Source of the DNA: Chaenocephalus aceratus
Lineage: Eukaryota; Chordata; Actinopteri; Perciformes; Channichthyidae
Length of the DNA: 64,000 nucleotides
Assembly (NCBI GenBank): GCA_023974075.1
Contig: CM043793.1
Location: 10,410,788-10,474,787 of the forward strand
Direction: 5' to 3'
The position numbers and the translations under genes were made by a program. Shown here one piece after another: positions 49,852 to 61,035 of this stretch (position 1 is its first letter; each line of letters starts with the position of its first letter). The notes under the pieces were generated by a model. That model was not told the origin of the DNA. It ran no database searches and was given only the letters and a program-made list of their open reading frames with translations.

Positions 49852-50842
49852 TGTGAGGTGAGAGCAAACAACAAAGCAATGTAAGTTTGTAGATACACAG
49901 ACAGATGATAAAAACCGTAATACTTTTTTATCCGGTGAAGGTGAGAGAGAGTCACATTTTAAGAGCTTTTTAAATAGATGGATCACACAGCTGGACCATT
50001 TTGTAATTAACATTGGATTGCTAGCCAGCAGAGTGGAATACATTAGGCATTGATTGTTGCCTTAGCTCAGGTTTGGGATTGGATTCGATGGTGTCACCCC
50101 ATGCTTTGACGTTTAAATCACATTCAAGAAGCACAGGGAGGAACAGCCGGATAGTCAAATTGAAGAAGAGCTTTGAAAAGATGTCCCTGTAAATTCAAAT
50201 GAGCCAGTGAAAAAGCTAGGCAGGAACAGTTTCTCCAAACAGTTGTCATCGTAGCAAATTACATTTGCAGACTTCACTGCACAATAGTAATTCATTGATT
50301 CTTGTTGTAAGGCAAGCTCACAAAGACGAGTGATTGCCAGGCCCTTAAAGAGATCTTCACTGCAGGAGAAAGGAAGATTAAAAGAAGGGAATCCCAATAT
50401 TCAAGGCCATATCGTTTTTTTATTTAGTGTTTTATTCCGGTGCTGTCCTGTGGTTTATTTAGGTTATTTTACATTTTCTAGGAATATCTTTCCCAACTTC
50501 TAACAATGGGAGTGGTTCAGCATTTCTAACTGCACAAAATACACAGTGGGTAGGCGTATGTTAACTTATTTCCATATGCTTTCACTCTTTTTTGTCCAAT
50601 TCCAAAAATATTCAATCAAATCAACCTTTGTACTACTTTTGCACGTGGTAAAACCAACAACAAAGAACGAATCGATAGCTTAAAAATAAGAGACTGACGG
50701 CCCCTACACACGGCGGCGTGCGTTGCCGCTTCAACGCTTCTGCCCATTCACTTTGAATGGGGCGACGTCATGATTCGCCGAACTGCATTGTGGGAGCAAA
50801 GCGTAGCTTCTCTCGCGGTGCTCGCTGCAGAAGTAGAGCAAG

Positions 50843-51535
50843 AGCCGCGTTCACACTGCGGTACTTTTCCCACAAAGGTTCATGCGAACTAGTTCATGAT
50901 CGCGTTCACACCAAAAAGAGCCGGTACTAAAAGTAGTTCATGCGAACCTTCTTACCCCCTCGAAAGTCCCTGCTAGAGAGCAGGGACTTTCGAGCGGCTC
51001 TTTTTTGAGAAAAGAGCTATATTCCTGATTGGCTGGGCGAATTGCAAACCACGCCCCGTAAAACTCCCAAAAAGTTTTGTGAAGCCGCCATTTTATTATC
51101 CTCGCATTAGCATTATTAGCATTAGCATTAGCCCAGCGCAAAAACGCAGAGAGACTAACTTATGGCAACACAAAATAAAACATGGGAGCGGTGGAGATGA
51201 GGAGGTGTCGGCGTTCTGGCGATTTACTCGGAAGGCTTCAGTAGAAGCTGCTGGGACTCCCAGCAGCTTTCTACTGAAGCCAGTCCCCAACTCCGGGGAC
51301 TTCCGGCCGGGGGACTTTGGGCGGCAGTATACGCCGTGAAGTGGTTTGCGGCCTGCCAGTAAACCCAAAGCAGAAGAAGAAGAAGTGACGTCAGCGGCTT
51401 CATTTGCCTAATCCACCCCCAGGGACTTTTTCTGGTGTGAACGCGATCTGTACTTAGTTCATGCGAACTAAAGAGTTCGCATGAACTAAGTTCGCATGAA
51501 CCTTTGTGGGAAAGTACCGCAGTGTGAACGCGGCT
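50843..51535 (+). mobile_element. Multi-hairpin MITE, copy 1
   Basis: 693 bp with terminal inverted repeats of over 40 bp (AGCCGCGTTCACACTGCGGT at both ends). Internal perfect or near-perfect palindromes lie at 50960-50994 (CTCGAAAGTCCCTGCT arm) and 51234-51280 (GGCTTCAGTAGAAGCTGCTG arm). Another lies near the right end (AGTTCGCATGAACT arm). No coding capacity. It sits inside the Harbinger-like element. The second copy at 54790-55480 is inverted. Confidence 0.85.
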
Positions 51536-51648
51536 AATGTTCTACTTTTGCCGCCTCGACGGTCAAATCTGCCAGTACAAGCACTAGCCAATCAAACCGC
51601 GTGTATGTTGGGAGAGCCAGACCGCAGTTATTTCCCATATGTCAAAAA

Positions 51649-51778
51649 ATGGAGGAGAAAATTATCGTGGCGGTAGGGAATCACCCGGTACTATATGACC
51701 AGTCCCTCTTTACATACAGGGATACAAACCGGAGGAGCCAGGCATGGGGGGAGGTGGCAAAGACAGTGGGTGAAACTG
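51649..51778 (+). pseudogene. MADF-domain exon of a Harbinger-like transposon
   Basis: It reads from an ATG: MEEKIIVAVGNHPVLYDQ, then YRDTNRRSQAWGEVAKTVGE. This is the N-terminal half of a MADF DNA-binding domain (I-x-x-V-x-x-x-P-x-LYD...AW-x-x-(I/V)A). It is followed by CTG|GTAGGT, a plausible splice donor, and no continuing MADF sequence is present, so only a 5' exon survives. MADF proteins accompany the transposase in PIF/Harbinger elements (known). Confidence 0.65.
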
Positions 51779-52609
51779 GTAGGTTTCGCCTGTTTGGTAA
51801 GTTTATATCCAGTGTACTTCGTTTGAATGAACAGCTAGCAAGCATAGACAGTATATTCAGCCCAGCATGGATGTAGCATGAATGCTTTGCTTGTATGTCC
51901 GGGGCGGGACATTCATGTGGTTGGTTGTTGGTCGGGTTGCTCGGGTTGACTCCCCAAGCTCAAGACACGCCCACCGCCAAGCGGCAACGCACGCCGCCGT
52001 GTGTAGGCTCCGTTACGCTGAAGCACAGACAGTGCTATAGGATTTTATGTTTTAGCAGGAAACCCACTGTGTCCTGTGCTGACTTTTGCTAGCTTTTTTT
52101 TAGCCTATTGTGCTAACTTTTTTAGCGTTTTTTAACGTTTTGTGAAAGTGAACCATCCGTCCTTTCTTAACTTAAATCTAAACTTTGTTAGCTGCTAAGA
52201 TAACAGTGAAGCTAACACTTAAGTTTACACTAGCAATAACAGTTTTGTATTGCTATTTTGATACATTAATAAAAATAAAATAATATTATTGCATTTCAAC
52301 ATAGAGGTTGAAGGGTATAACCTTACAGTATGAACGTTAATGATGTGATATATGTTATTGTAGCTAAGGAGACATTAGCCTATCTGACGTTTAGCTAAAC
52401 CTGTCTAAGCAGACTGCTTAAATCACATATAAAACTCAATTTGTACTTTATAGTAATCATACTATTACTAAATGTCTTTTATATCATTTGAGCTGATAAG
52501 ACAAAAGCAGGTTTACCTCTTATTCTTCTGTTGAAGAATGTAGGCTCGAATAAACCACCCTTACTGTTAAAAAATGATATCCTGGCTTCTTCTACTATAA
52601 AAGTCTTAC

Positions 52610-52717
52610 CCTCTGGATATCACACTCTGGGTTTGGACAGTAGGTGGGCCTGCAGATGGCCACGTCGCTGTAGCAGGTACACTCCTGACACGACTGAGGC
52701 CTCCATGATGTGTTGTT
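52610..52717 (-). CDS. fras1: fras1 exon: first part of VWC module 1 (first visible exon)
   Basis: 108 nt, phase 0 to 0, GTCTTCGCAG acceptor and GTAAGA donor. It reads NNTSWRPQSCQECTCYSDVA, then CRPTYCPNPECDIQR. The W-x-P-x-SCQ-C-x-C pattern matches FRAS1 module 1. The signal peptide and the CVY start of this module must be encoded upstream (higher coordinates) and were not found. Inverted MITE copies lie on both sides. Confidence 0.93.
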
Positions 52718-52861
52718 CTGCGAAGACAAAACAAGAAAACCGACATGAAACATAACCAAGGGCAGGCTTGATTCATCGCAGCAATAATCACTCTCTTATG
52801 CGTTATCATCATATCCAATATGGTCCTTAGTGCCATGTACATTTTGAATTCATTTATTTAA

Positions 52862-53192
52862 AGCTCCAACCACCGGAATGCGTTCTGATAGTCAAGAAAA
52901 CTCTCCTGGTGAATTTTATTCAAATTCCAACAACATTACCCCTCCCTCATCAACCTTGAAGTTTATCCTCAGTAGGGTGGTCCTTCAAATTGAAAGTCGG
53001 AAAGTCTAAGCTCCAACCCCCAGAATTCATTCAGCTGCTGCAACTGAGGCTAAACTCCAAGGTTGATGAGGGAGGGGGTAAAAATGGTGGTCAGATTGAG
53101 GAATTTCCCCAGGAGAGTTTTCTTGACCAATAGAATGAATTCGGGGGGTTGGAGCTTAGACTTCCCGACTTGAAATTGGAAGGACCACCCTA
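52862..53192. mobile_element. Overlapping palindromic MITE
   Basis: The segment 52973-53192 has inverted ends TAGGGTGGTCCTTC with arms of about 60 bp (shared phrase AGTCTAAGCTCCAACCCC). The left flank 52862-52972 is an inverted diverged copy of 53037-53147 (shared AAGAAAACTCTCCTGG and CTCCCTCATCAACCTTG). Two palindromes with different centres therefore overlap. No coding capacity. Confidence 0.7.
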
Positions 53193-53978
53193 ATATCCAA
53201 GCACACCTATATGTCATTTTAATATTGACAAATGACAAATGACAGTTAACATAAAGACCCCTGCGGGCATTTTAATGTGATTGATGTTTTTTTCTTACTT
53301 GCATATAATGTGAGTTAACAAGTTAAGTCTTAAGTAATTAACATAAGTGTATTTTGTTCCCCTTCGAAAACTCTGATGATTTCTCTCCACTTGACAATGT
53401 AGAACAGACAAAAGTTTCATATTCAATTGAATCAAAACTGCTTCCACACATTGCATCAGTTTGTAGGTCCATGATAAGCACCAACTACACAATGAAAAAG
53501 GGCAAAAACAGGCAGCAAAGCTCAAGATCACTTCGCTGCACCCTTGAGTCTGCATGGTATTTGTCAATAACTCATAACACAGAGCTGACAATGTCTTATG
53601 GCTAGCTTTAAGCCAAAACGAAATCAATATGTCATCCTGCATATGCTCAGATATATCATCTTCCAGGTCATAAATCAGTTTTAGCCAGATGATTAATTAC
53701 CCACTCATGACAGCAATATCCACGTGCAGCTGTGCCCATGAGTGGACACATCGAAGCAGGGGGTATCTGTTAAATGCAGAGTATTTGCTCCATTTGAGAC
53801 GGAAACCAAAGCAGACAACTTTAAGGACAGGAAACGTTGGCGTTAAAGTTGCTAATAGTGGCGTGTAACAATTACCCAAGAGGCTTTAAAATGGTAAACA
53901 AGACACCCGATGTTGTTGGATCTATGCATGTTTCCTGGCTGTGCAACTGGGTCCTAAACTTGCTAAAAATAATTATAT

Positions 53979-54162
53979 AGGGAGGCTGTGGCGCAGTGGG
54001 CTAGTGCGTTGGTGTTGGGAACAAGGGGTCACAGGTTCAAACCCCACTGCAGTCAGCATGTCGTTGTGTCCCTGAGACACTTCACCCCAAATTGCTCTTG
54101 TGGGGATGCCCACAGTATTGAGTATGTAAGTCGCTTTGGATAAAAGTGTCTACTTACTTATG
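53979..54162 (+). mobile_element. tRNA-derived SINE
   Basis: The A box (TGGCGCAGTGGGCTAGTG) is followed by a B box GGTTCAAAC at 54034-54042, the internal RNA polymerase III promoter. A central CTGAGACACTTCACCCC phrase comes next. The 3' end GTAAGTCGCTTTGGATAAAA is typical of fish SINEs that borrow an L2-type LINE tail (known). The head is not a functional tRNA. Confidence 0.85.
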
Positions 54163-54174
54163 TTATATATATAT

Positions 54175-54716
54175 TAGGGCTGTCAGTCGATTAAAATATT
54201 TAATCGCGATTAATCGCATGATTGTCCATAGTTAATCGCGATTAATCGCAAATTAATCGCACATTTTTTATCTGTTCTAAATGTACCTTAGAGGAATATT
54301 TTTCAAGTGTTTAATACTCTTATCAACATATGAGTGGACAAAATATGCTTTATTCTAATGTTTATTATCATTTGAACAATGACAAATATTCTCAGAATAT
54401 TAAACACAACAACCTCTGAACATTACACATATTCGCCTCAATTCAACCTGGAACCTCTCTCATACAATACAAATGGGGGGGGGGGGGGTGTGTGTGTGTT
54501 GTGTGTGTGTGTGTGTGTGTGGTGTGTGTGTGTGTTGGATCGTTGGAGCTATGTGCAACTCAAGGCAGATGCCGCTGCGGGCGGCAGGAGCGGGGCTGTC
54601 AGCAGATGGTATTTAAACTCGATGCGCTCTGAAACTACGGGGGTGTAAAAAAAATACACATGCGTTAATCGCGTTAAAATAATTAGTGGCGTTAATTTTT
54701 TAACTTGACAGCCCTA
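54175..54716. mobile_element. hAT MITE, 542 bp
   Basis: It starts TAGGGCTGTCAGTCGATTAA and ends TTAACTTGACAGCCCTA, the canonical hAT termini of fish. Internal AATCGCGATTAATCGC phrases repeat. The flanking 8-bp ATATATAT on each side fits a hAT duplication but lies in AT repeats, so it is weak evidence. A G10 plus TG run lies at 54476-54535. Confidence 0.88.
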
Positions 54717-54789
54717 ATATATATATATATATATATAAGGCCCCAATAATAATTGCAATTTGGCCAACAATCATCTTTAAAGCCACAAT

Positions 54790-55480
54790 AGGCGCGTTCA
54801 CACTGCGGTACTTTTCCCACAAAGGTTCATGCGAACTTAGTTCATGCGAACTCTTTAGTTCGCATGAACTAAGTACAGATCGCGTTCACACCAGAAAAAG
54901 TCCCTGGGGTGGATTAGGCAAATGAAGCGCTGACGTCACTTCTTCTTCTTCTGCTTTGGGGTTTACTGGCAGGCCGCCAACCACTTCACGGCGTATACTG
55001 CCGCCCAAAGTCCCCGGCCGGAAGTCCCCGGAGTTGGGGACTGGCTTCAGTAGAAGCTGCTGGGAGTCCCAGCAGCTTCTACTGAAGCCTTCCGAGTAAA
55101 TCGCCAGAACGCCGACACCTCCTCATCTCCACCGCTCCCATGTTTTATTTTGTGTTGCCATAAGTTAGTCTCTCTGCGTTTCTGCGCTGGGCTAATGCTA
55201 ATGCTAATAATGCTAATGCGAGGATAATAAAATGGCGGCTTCACAAAACTTTTTGGGAGTTTTACGGGGCGTGGTTTGCAATCCGCCCAGCCAATCAGGA
55301 ATATAGCTCTTTTCTCAAAAAAGAGCCGCTCGAAAGTCCCTGCTCTCTAGCAGGGACTTTCGAGGGGGTAAAAGGTTCGCATTAACTACTTTTAGTACCG
55401 GCTCTTTTTGGTGTGAACGCGATCATGAACTAAGTTCGCATGAACCTTTGTGGGAAAAGTACCGCAGTGTGAACGCGGCT
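54790..55480 (-). mobile_element. Multi-hairpin MITE, copy 2 (inverted to copy 1)
   Basis: 691 bp, closely similar to the reverse complement of 50843-51535 along its length, including the internal hairpins. Its left terminus reads GGCGCG rather than GCCGCG. It lies on the opposite side of the fras1 exon at 52610-52717. Confidence 0.85.
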
Positions 55481-58400
55481 AATGTAAAGTATGTAGAGCC
55501 TTTTGGCAATGACAAAAAGTGGTAATATAAAAGTCTAAATAGTACTGGAATATTAAAGTCACACCACTGGATGCTACTTGTACGAATATTCACAGAAACT
55601 TATGTTTGTGTTCTCAACCCACCAGTTGAGAACCACTGCTCTAGAAGACCTAAGAGCGTGCCATGTATCTACCGAAACCATTTGTAGCCACTCAAAGGTG
55701 TTTCCAAAAAGGTGACCTGATGTCTTATATTGTCCTTTAATGCCGATGTAAACTTTGAAATATACTAAATCATTCTTTAGAATTTCTCTTAAAAGTGCTA
55801 ATCTTAATTTCCAAAAGGAACTTGTCCTAGTAATTTAGTTAAGGTACGAGATAAAGTCAAGCTGAAAGAAGGCAGTGAAATGTACAGTAGGAGTAGCTAT
55901 AGGTCATGTTGAAAGACACCGACAGAAATTAGAACATCAAAGAATGAAAATGCAATTATGAAAAGCAGCCAGCTGTGGGGAAAGCCACTCCTGGAGAGAG
56001 GGTCTAAGTTTACATCTTCCCTGTAAGGGGATTTTAGCTCTTTTGTGTTTTAATTGTTTTAAATGCATGTCTGTGGGAGTGCATCCCTGCACCGCTGTAG
56101 CCTGATGTGTAAAGAGTTGTGTGCCCCTATGTAAGGCAAATGTGTCATACTGTAGGCATAGACTTGACATATTCATGTTTCAGCTCAGGGGAGGATATGC
56201 GTCCTTTAGAAATAATGAGAATGTGGGTGTCAACCGGTCGCTGCAGTTTTTTAGGTTCCAAGATTCAGAAGACTCTATCAGTTATTCTTACTGCAAACTT
56301 AAGGAAATCCAGGTGGGCTCCTTGTGAGGAATTCAGGTGAAAAGGAGGGCATTTGTATGGAGCATGAACCAATGCTACAAATCACAAGTGAACCACAGAT
56401 GGCAATTAGCTATTAGCTATAATCTGGCATATTGCATCTCTTCTCTTTGCTGAGATTAATGTTTTTGTATGCATGGTCCTTCTATAAATAAATAAAATAA
56501 AATAAAATAATTAACCGGAACTGCCTTTAAACTCTGAGACCCCGCATAATATGGACACAAGTTGGCCTTGGATCAAACCAAACAACATCTGATGGGGAAT
56601 GAAGGTCAACAAAGTGCAACAAGTCGCAGGATAATTACATTTAGGTATACAATCAAACTTAATTTAAAGGCAAAAATAATCAAATGCAGGACACAGATCT
56701 AGATACTGATTCAGATTTCTTCACTCTGTCTTTTTGTCATTTCAGTAAAGAAAAGGTACACAGAGGAAGCTAAAAGAAGATTCACTGTGCCAGGCACTTA
56801 CAGTTGCACTATTACAGGAAGGGGAACGGTCTCAGGTCATGTGTTCTGACTGCAGAGCTATCCAGGATAGAGAGGGATCAGTTTGTCACAATGAATATAC
56901 CCTTTCACTCTCTGTTTGTATTTTAAAAATTGCCAGCCCAAGGTTACATGCCCCGGGCCATTTCCGAACTTTAAGTACAAAAGTATCTTCCATATAGTAA
57001 CCATGAAAGGGCCAGCGTGACATCCACACCATAAACATTTCAGCCTAGTTCCACTGAACCAACCAATCTCACTACAAGCCAGCAAAGCTCTCCAAAGTGG
57101 TAGCAATCTTTTCTTTATCAGATAGCTTTCTATCAGATTGCCCCTGTGAGGGCAAAGAAGTTCAAAGCAAACTAAATAATGGAAAATCCTTCTGTCTGGA
57201 CCAGAACAGTAGAACTGCAGGCTACCCAGAAATGATTTATTTTGGGAAAAGTGGTTGAGTGTAAAACTTTAGCAAAATTAAATCCAAGTGAAAGCAGAAA
57301 CGTTCAGCTTAGAAATCTCTAAAGTTTAAGCTAAAGAAAAAGCTTTTTAAATACTGGGCATAAAAAGTGTTCTAAATGTACCGCGGATTACAACAAAAGC
57401 CAAAGCTCCAGCACTCAAATCCTTTTGCAACAGAGAGGAAATCCTATTTTTTACAGATTAAAAAACTAATCGCAAAAACGATGGATCTCCTGAAAGTTTG
57501 ACACCGAACAGGTGCGCAGTGACGCCCTGCTTGTCTCTAATCCGTTTTACTTTATGTTTGAATTTCCATATTGACTACCATCGTATTTGACCAGTGATCA
57601 GAAGGTTTTCAAGAGATTTCAAACTGAAAATACAAATACTTGGTCTTAAATGCAACTGTTTGATATTTGTGAATGTGTATGTGCTGAGTACATATGTACA
57701 AAACAGTAGGCTGTTTGTGTTAGGTCGGTTGGTATGTTAGACGATATTAATAACTGTTATTTGTTATTTGTAACAGCAGAGTGGATTGCTTGGACTTAAA
57801 CTGGGTTAACAGGTCACCGGGAGTTAAAAATAAATCTATGTGCATACAGTTCTCAGGAATACATTTCTTGTTATGGGCTCCATTCATGTTGCTAATGCTG
57901 TGTCTAACATGACGTACTTCTGAACTTACATTTGCTGTTTTTGGTGCATAAGTCCGTCCCAGTGCAAAGTGGAAAGTGCAAAGTGGCGATGCACTCAAAA
58001 AGTTGCGTATGGATCGCTGGACACTTCCCACACTCAACACCCGCCATCTTGGCTACGTAATTACACAACAATGTGCAACTGCGTTTGCCCCGGTAAACAC
58101 AGGACTATACAAATAATAAGTTAAACATGTGGGTCATTACTTTTTAAGTAACTTTCAACAATACTGGTGTCTAAAATAAGCCACATTTTGAGTTTTAGGG
58201 TTAATTGAGTAGTCTGTAATGATTTGAAACCGTTAACGATCGTTGCTAACTAGCGCAGCTAACAGTGGCTATCATCATCATTTCTGCTGAGGGTATAGTA
58301 GCTGTGTACGACACAATGCACACGTCTTCAAAGTGCCAGAGGACATACAGTGTACTAAGGGAAGAAGTATCCAAACTCAGACACAGCATTACAAATAACA

Positions 58401-59603
58401 TTTTGTAAGATTAGCACAGGAGCTAACAGTGCAGGTGACTTGAGCTTTGACTGGACTGTGCGTCACGGCTCAGAGGGCAAGGCCATTTCAGCCGAGGTCT
58501 CAGGAGGTGCACCCAATTCCAATTCCATGTACGGTTTGTCTCCTGAATGGACCTGGAGCAGAATAGGTTGACCCCAGGTTCACTGAGAACAGGGACCTCT
58601 TAAAGTCGCTGGGGCAGGGGACCAAACATTGAATTGCTAATTTCCCGCCCTTCCAAACTGCTCTTCTGACAAGCCCCAGCCCAGGGGAGCTGTATAGTAG
58701 CCGATAGCGCTGAGCAGTACTGCCAATCCTCCCCCCCCCTTCCCCCACCCTGGGATTCGTTGATTAAACGTCAAGGACTTGAGGCCTTATTTTATTCCCC
58801 TGGTGAAAGATACAGTATATGCCTCAGATATAATTAAGGACCGACCAGCTCAGACAACGCGGCTGCACGTCTCTGCTTTCATAAAGGAAAACATAGATCC
58901 ATAACTTTCACAGCGAGTACATTCTAGTAGAAGTTGTATACAGGCCTGGGATAAATTGTAGTTTTGCACTTAGTATGTATCCAACACAAACTGGATTATG
59001 TTGATTGGAAAAGTAATTTTTATAGTTTTAGACAATAAAAACCCTTTTTCTAGATTCCTTTTTCCATTTACATGACATGAAAGTGCTGACTACAATGAAA
59101 TCCTTTATTAATTGTTGTATCTCTACTAAAATCGACTACATTTGTAGGATGTTGTTTATGACTTTCTCTCATACCACTATGCTCACTTGAAAGCAGCAGT
59201 GAAAAGTGTGTTCCTGAATAAAAAATCAAGCAGGATGAAGCTGAAAATATCTGTATCCTCAAGTTAGTTCTCCCTGGATAAAACAGGGAGAGGAGGACTA
59301 TGTTGCCCCTACACTGGTTTAAGTAGAAGATTCAATTAAAATCCAATCAAGAACAAAAGCAAGAGTCAGACAATAAACGGGCCCGTAGTTGAGGAGCTGC
59401 CAGCTACACTAGTCAGACTCCATCATGCAAGAAACGGGAATGTTAAAGAAAGGCAGCCTGCCAGGCTAACAAAATGTAATTGGAAACTAAAACTATTACC
59501 GAGGCAAATTCAATCTGGCGATGTGTGATGGCTTACAGCGACCAAACAGCTCAGCTGCCGACTCAGAAGCTGCAAAAAAAACACTTGAACTGGAAACCTG
59601 GTT

Positions 59604-59720
59604 CTGTCAAGGCAAGGCAAGGCAAGGCAAGTTTATTTATATAGCACTTTTCAACACAAGGCAATTCAAAGTGCTTTACAAAAAATGAAAGACATTAAGC
59701 ATTAAAAAAGAAAAGCTAAT
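59604..59720. repeat. Teleost interspersed repeat (GGCAAG tandem start)
   Basis: Five GGCAA units lead into GTTTATTTATATAGCAC and CAAAGTGCTTTACA, a phrase very common in teleost genomes. A second, weaker relative (TTATAAAGCACTTC) follows at about 60150. Confidence 0.6.
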
Positions 59721-60111
59721 AAAATAAACATTAAAAGAAAAAATACATGGATAAAAGTTACAGTGCAGTTTAAGATATGAATAGTTCAATTAAAAGCAGC
59801 GACAAAAAGAAAAGTCTTCACAGCTTTATATTTACAGCTGATCAACCTGATCATACTGGGGCCCTTTAATTTGTGTCTACTGTGTACAACATTTTACTGT
59901 GTCAGGTTTCAGTAATGCAATGTGTGGTAATAGCAAAGCAGAGTGAGTAGATCCCAAATCAATATCATTATGTGCTGACAGCAAAGAAATTAACAATATT
60001 TGCTTTGACATTACCTTATTTTTATGTTAACAAAAAGTCTGTTTCATGTTTTAAATCTTATTTTCTAGTGTTGCATAGATTTGATCTATATGTCTTACAG
60101 ATAATTTAGGG

Positions 60112-60116
<5 letters not shown>

Positions 60117-60143
<27 letters not shown>

Positions 60144-60145
60144 AT
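60117..60145. repeat. (TAA)n microsatellite
   Basis: Trinucleotide run of about 29 bp. Confidence 0.95.
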
Positions 60146-60779
60146 GGGTTCCATTTATAAAGCACTTCATATTTGAATTCAAATCCCGAAGTGCTACAAG
60201 TAGTGAGCATGAACAGTATAAATAAACATTACACAACACGGTAGAATTAATAAAAAAAGCAATAAAAATAAATAAAAAAGCAATAAAAGGGTGATAAAAA
60301 GGTCTATAGGCAAAGGCTCTTTTGAATGAATCTTAATGAAAAGATGCTGACGTAATTAACTTTAGCTTCAATAATATTTACACTGTAACGTGGAAGTGTG
60401 CAGCCTGGACACATTCTTCGGATACAAGGGCTGCTTTTTTCATGCCTAAAATGGCATTAAAGCAACAAAAGGGTGCCCTTGTTTTACTTATACATGGATC
60501 CAAACCAACAGACTGAGTTTAGCATTAAAGTTCATTCTTGACCAAAATTGAATGTGTTTTTGGTAAACCTCCGATTTCAAAGTGCTTAAACAGAAAAACT
60601 GTTTTGATTCCCTTATGTAGAAGTCAATGGAATGGGGTTTTGGTTAGATTAATTAAGAAATAAAGTATGTGGTTGGCAGATGCTCAAATGATTTATAGAT
60701 TATAATCGTCAGTTAATACCAGTTGGTAATTGTTCACTTACAACATTCTCTGCATTATTTAGCTTATTGAATTATAAAT

Positions 60780-61035
60780 GTTTCTGACATGTATATAGTT
60801 TACTTCATCTGCATTACTTGCACAATGGTCTTGCAACGTAACCTGCACTATTTGTATTCTACTCTATTGTACTCCGTTTCTTCATGCACTATTTTATTTT
60901 TATTATTTATTTTTTTTTACTATATATATTATGTTGCATTGTTGGGGGAGCTTGGGACATTAGGTTTTCATTGCCATATCTATCTATGTAGCTACTTTGC
61001 ATATGACAATAAAGCCTTTGAATCTTTGAATTGAA
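60780..61035 (+). repeat. LINE 3'-end fragment
   Basis: It contains TTGGGGGAGCTTGGGACATT and ends ACAATAAAGCCTTTGAATC with a short TTTGAAT repeat, the wording of 3' UTRs of L2/Rex-type fish LINEs. No coding part remains. Confidence 0.55.

Larger units (their letters stand above)
50699..52011. mobile_element. Harbinger-like DNA transposon remnant, interrupted by a MITE
   Basis: Inverted ends of about 33 bp: left GGCCCCTACACACGGCGG..., right inverted GGAGCCTACACACGGCGG..., near identical up to TGCGTTGCCGCTT. A MADF-type coding exon lies inside, as in the DNA-binding accessory protein of PIF/Harbinger elements (known). Without the 693-bp MITE the element is about 620 bp and lacks a transposase. 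I could not find a convincing target duplication, so the superfamily is inference. Confidence 0.65.
48743..52609 (-). other. fras1: fras1 intron
   Basis: 3.9 kb, phase 0. It contains a TG tract at 49799-49851 and the Harbinger-like element with nested MITE (50699-52011). 48900-49790 and 49860-50690 hold nothing recognisable. Confidence 0.85.

Noticed and set aside
53979..54060. A tRNA gene
   Set aside because: A and B boxes are present but the sequence cannot form a full cloverleaf with an acceptor stem, and it continues into a SINE body and LINE-type tail.
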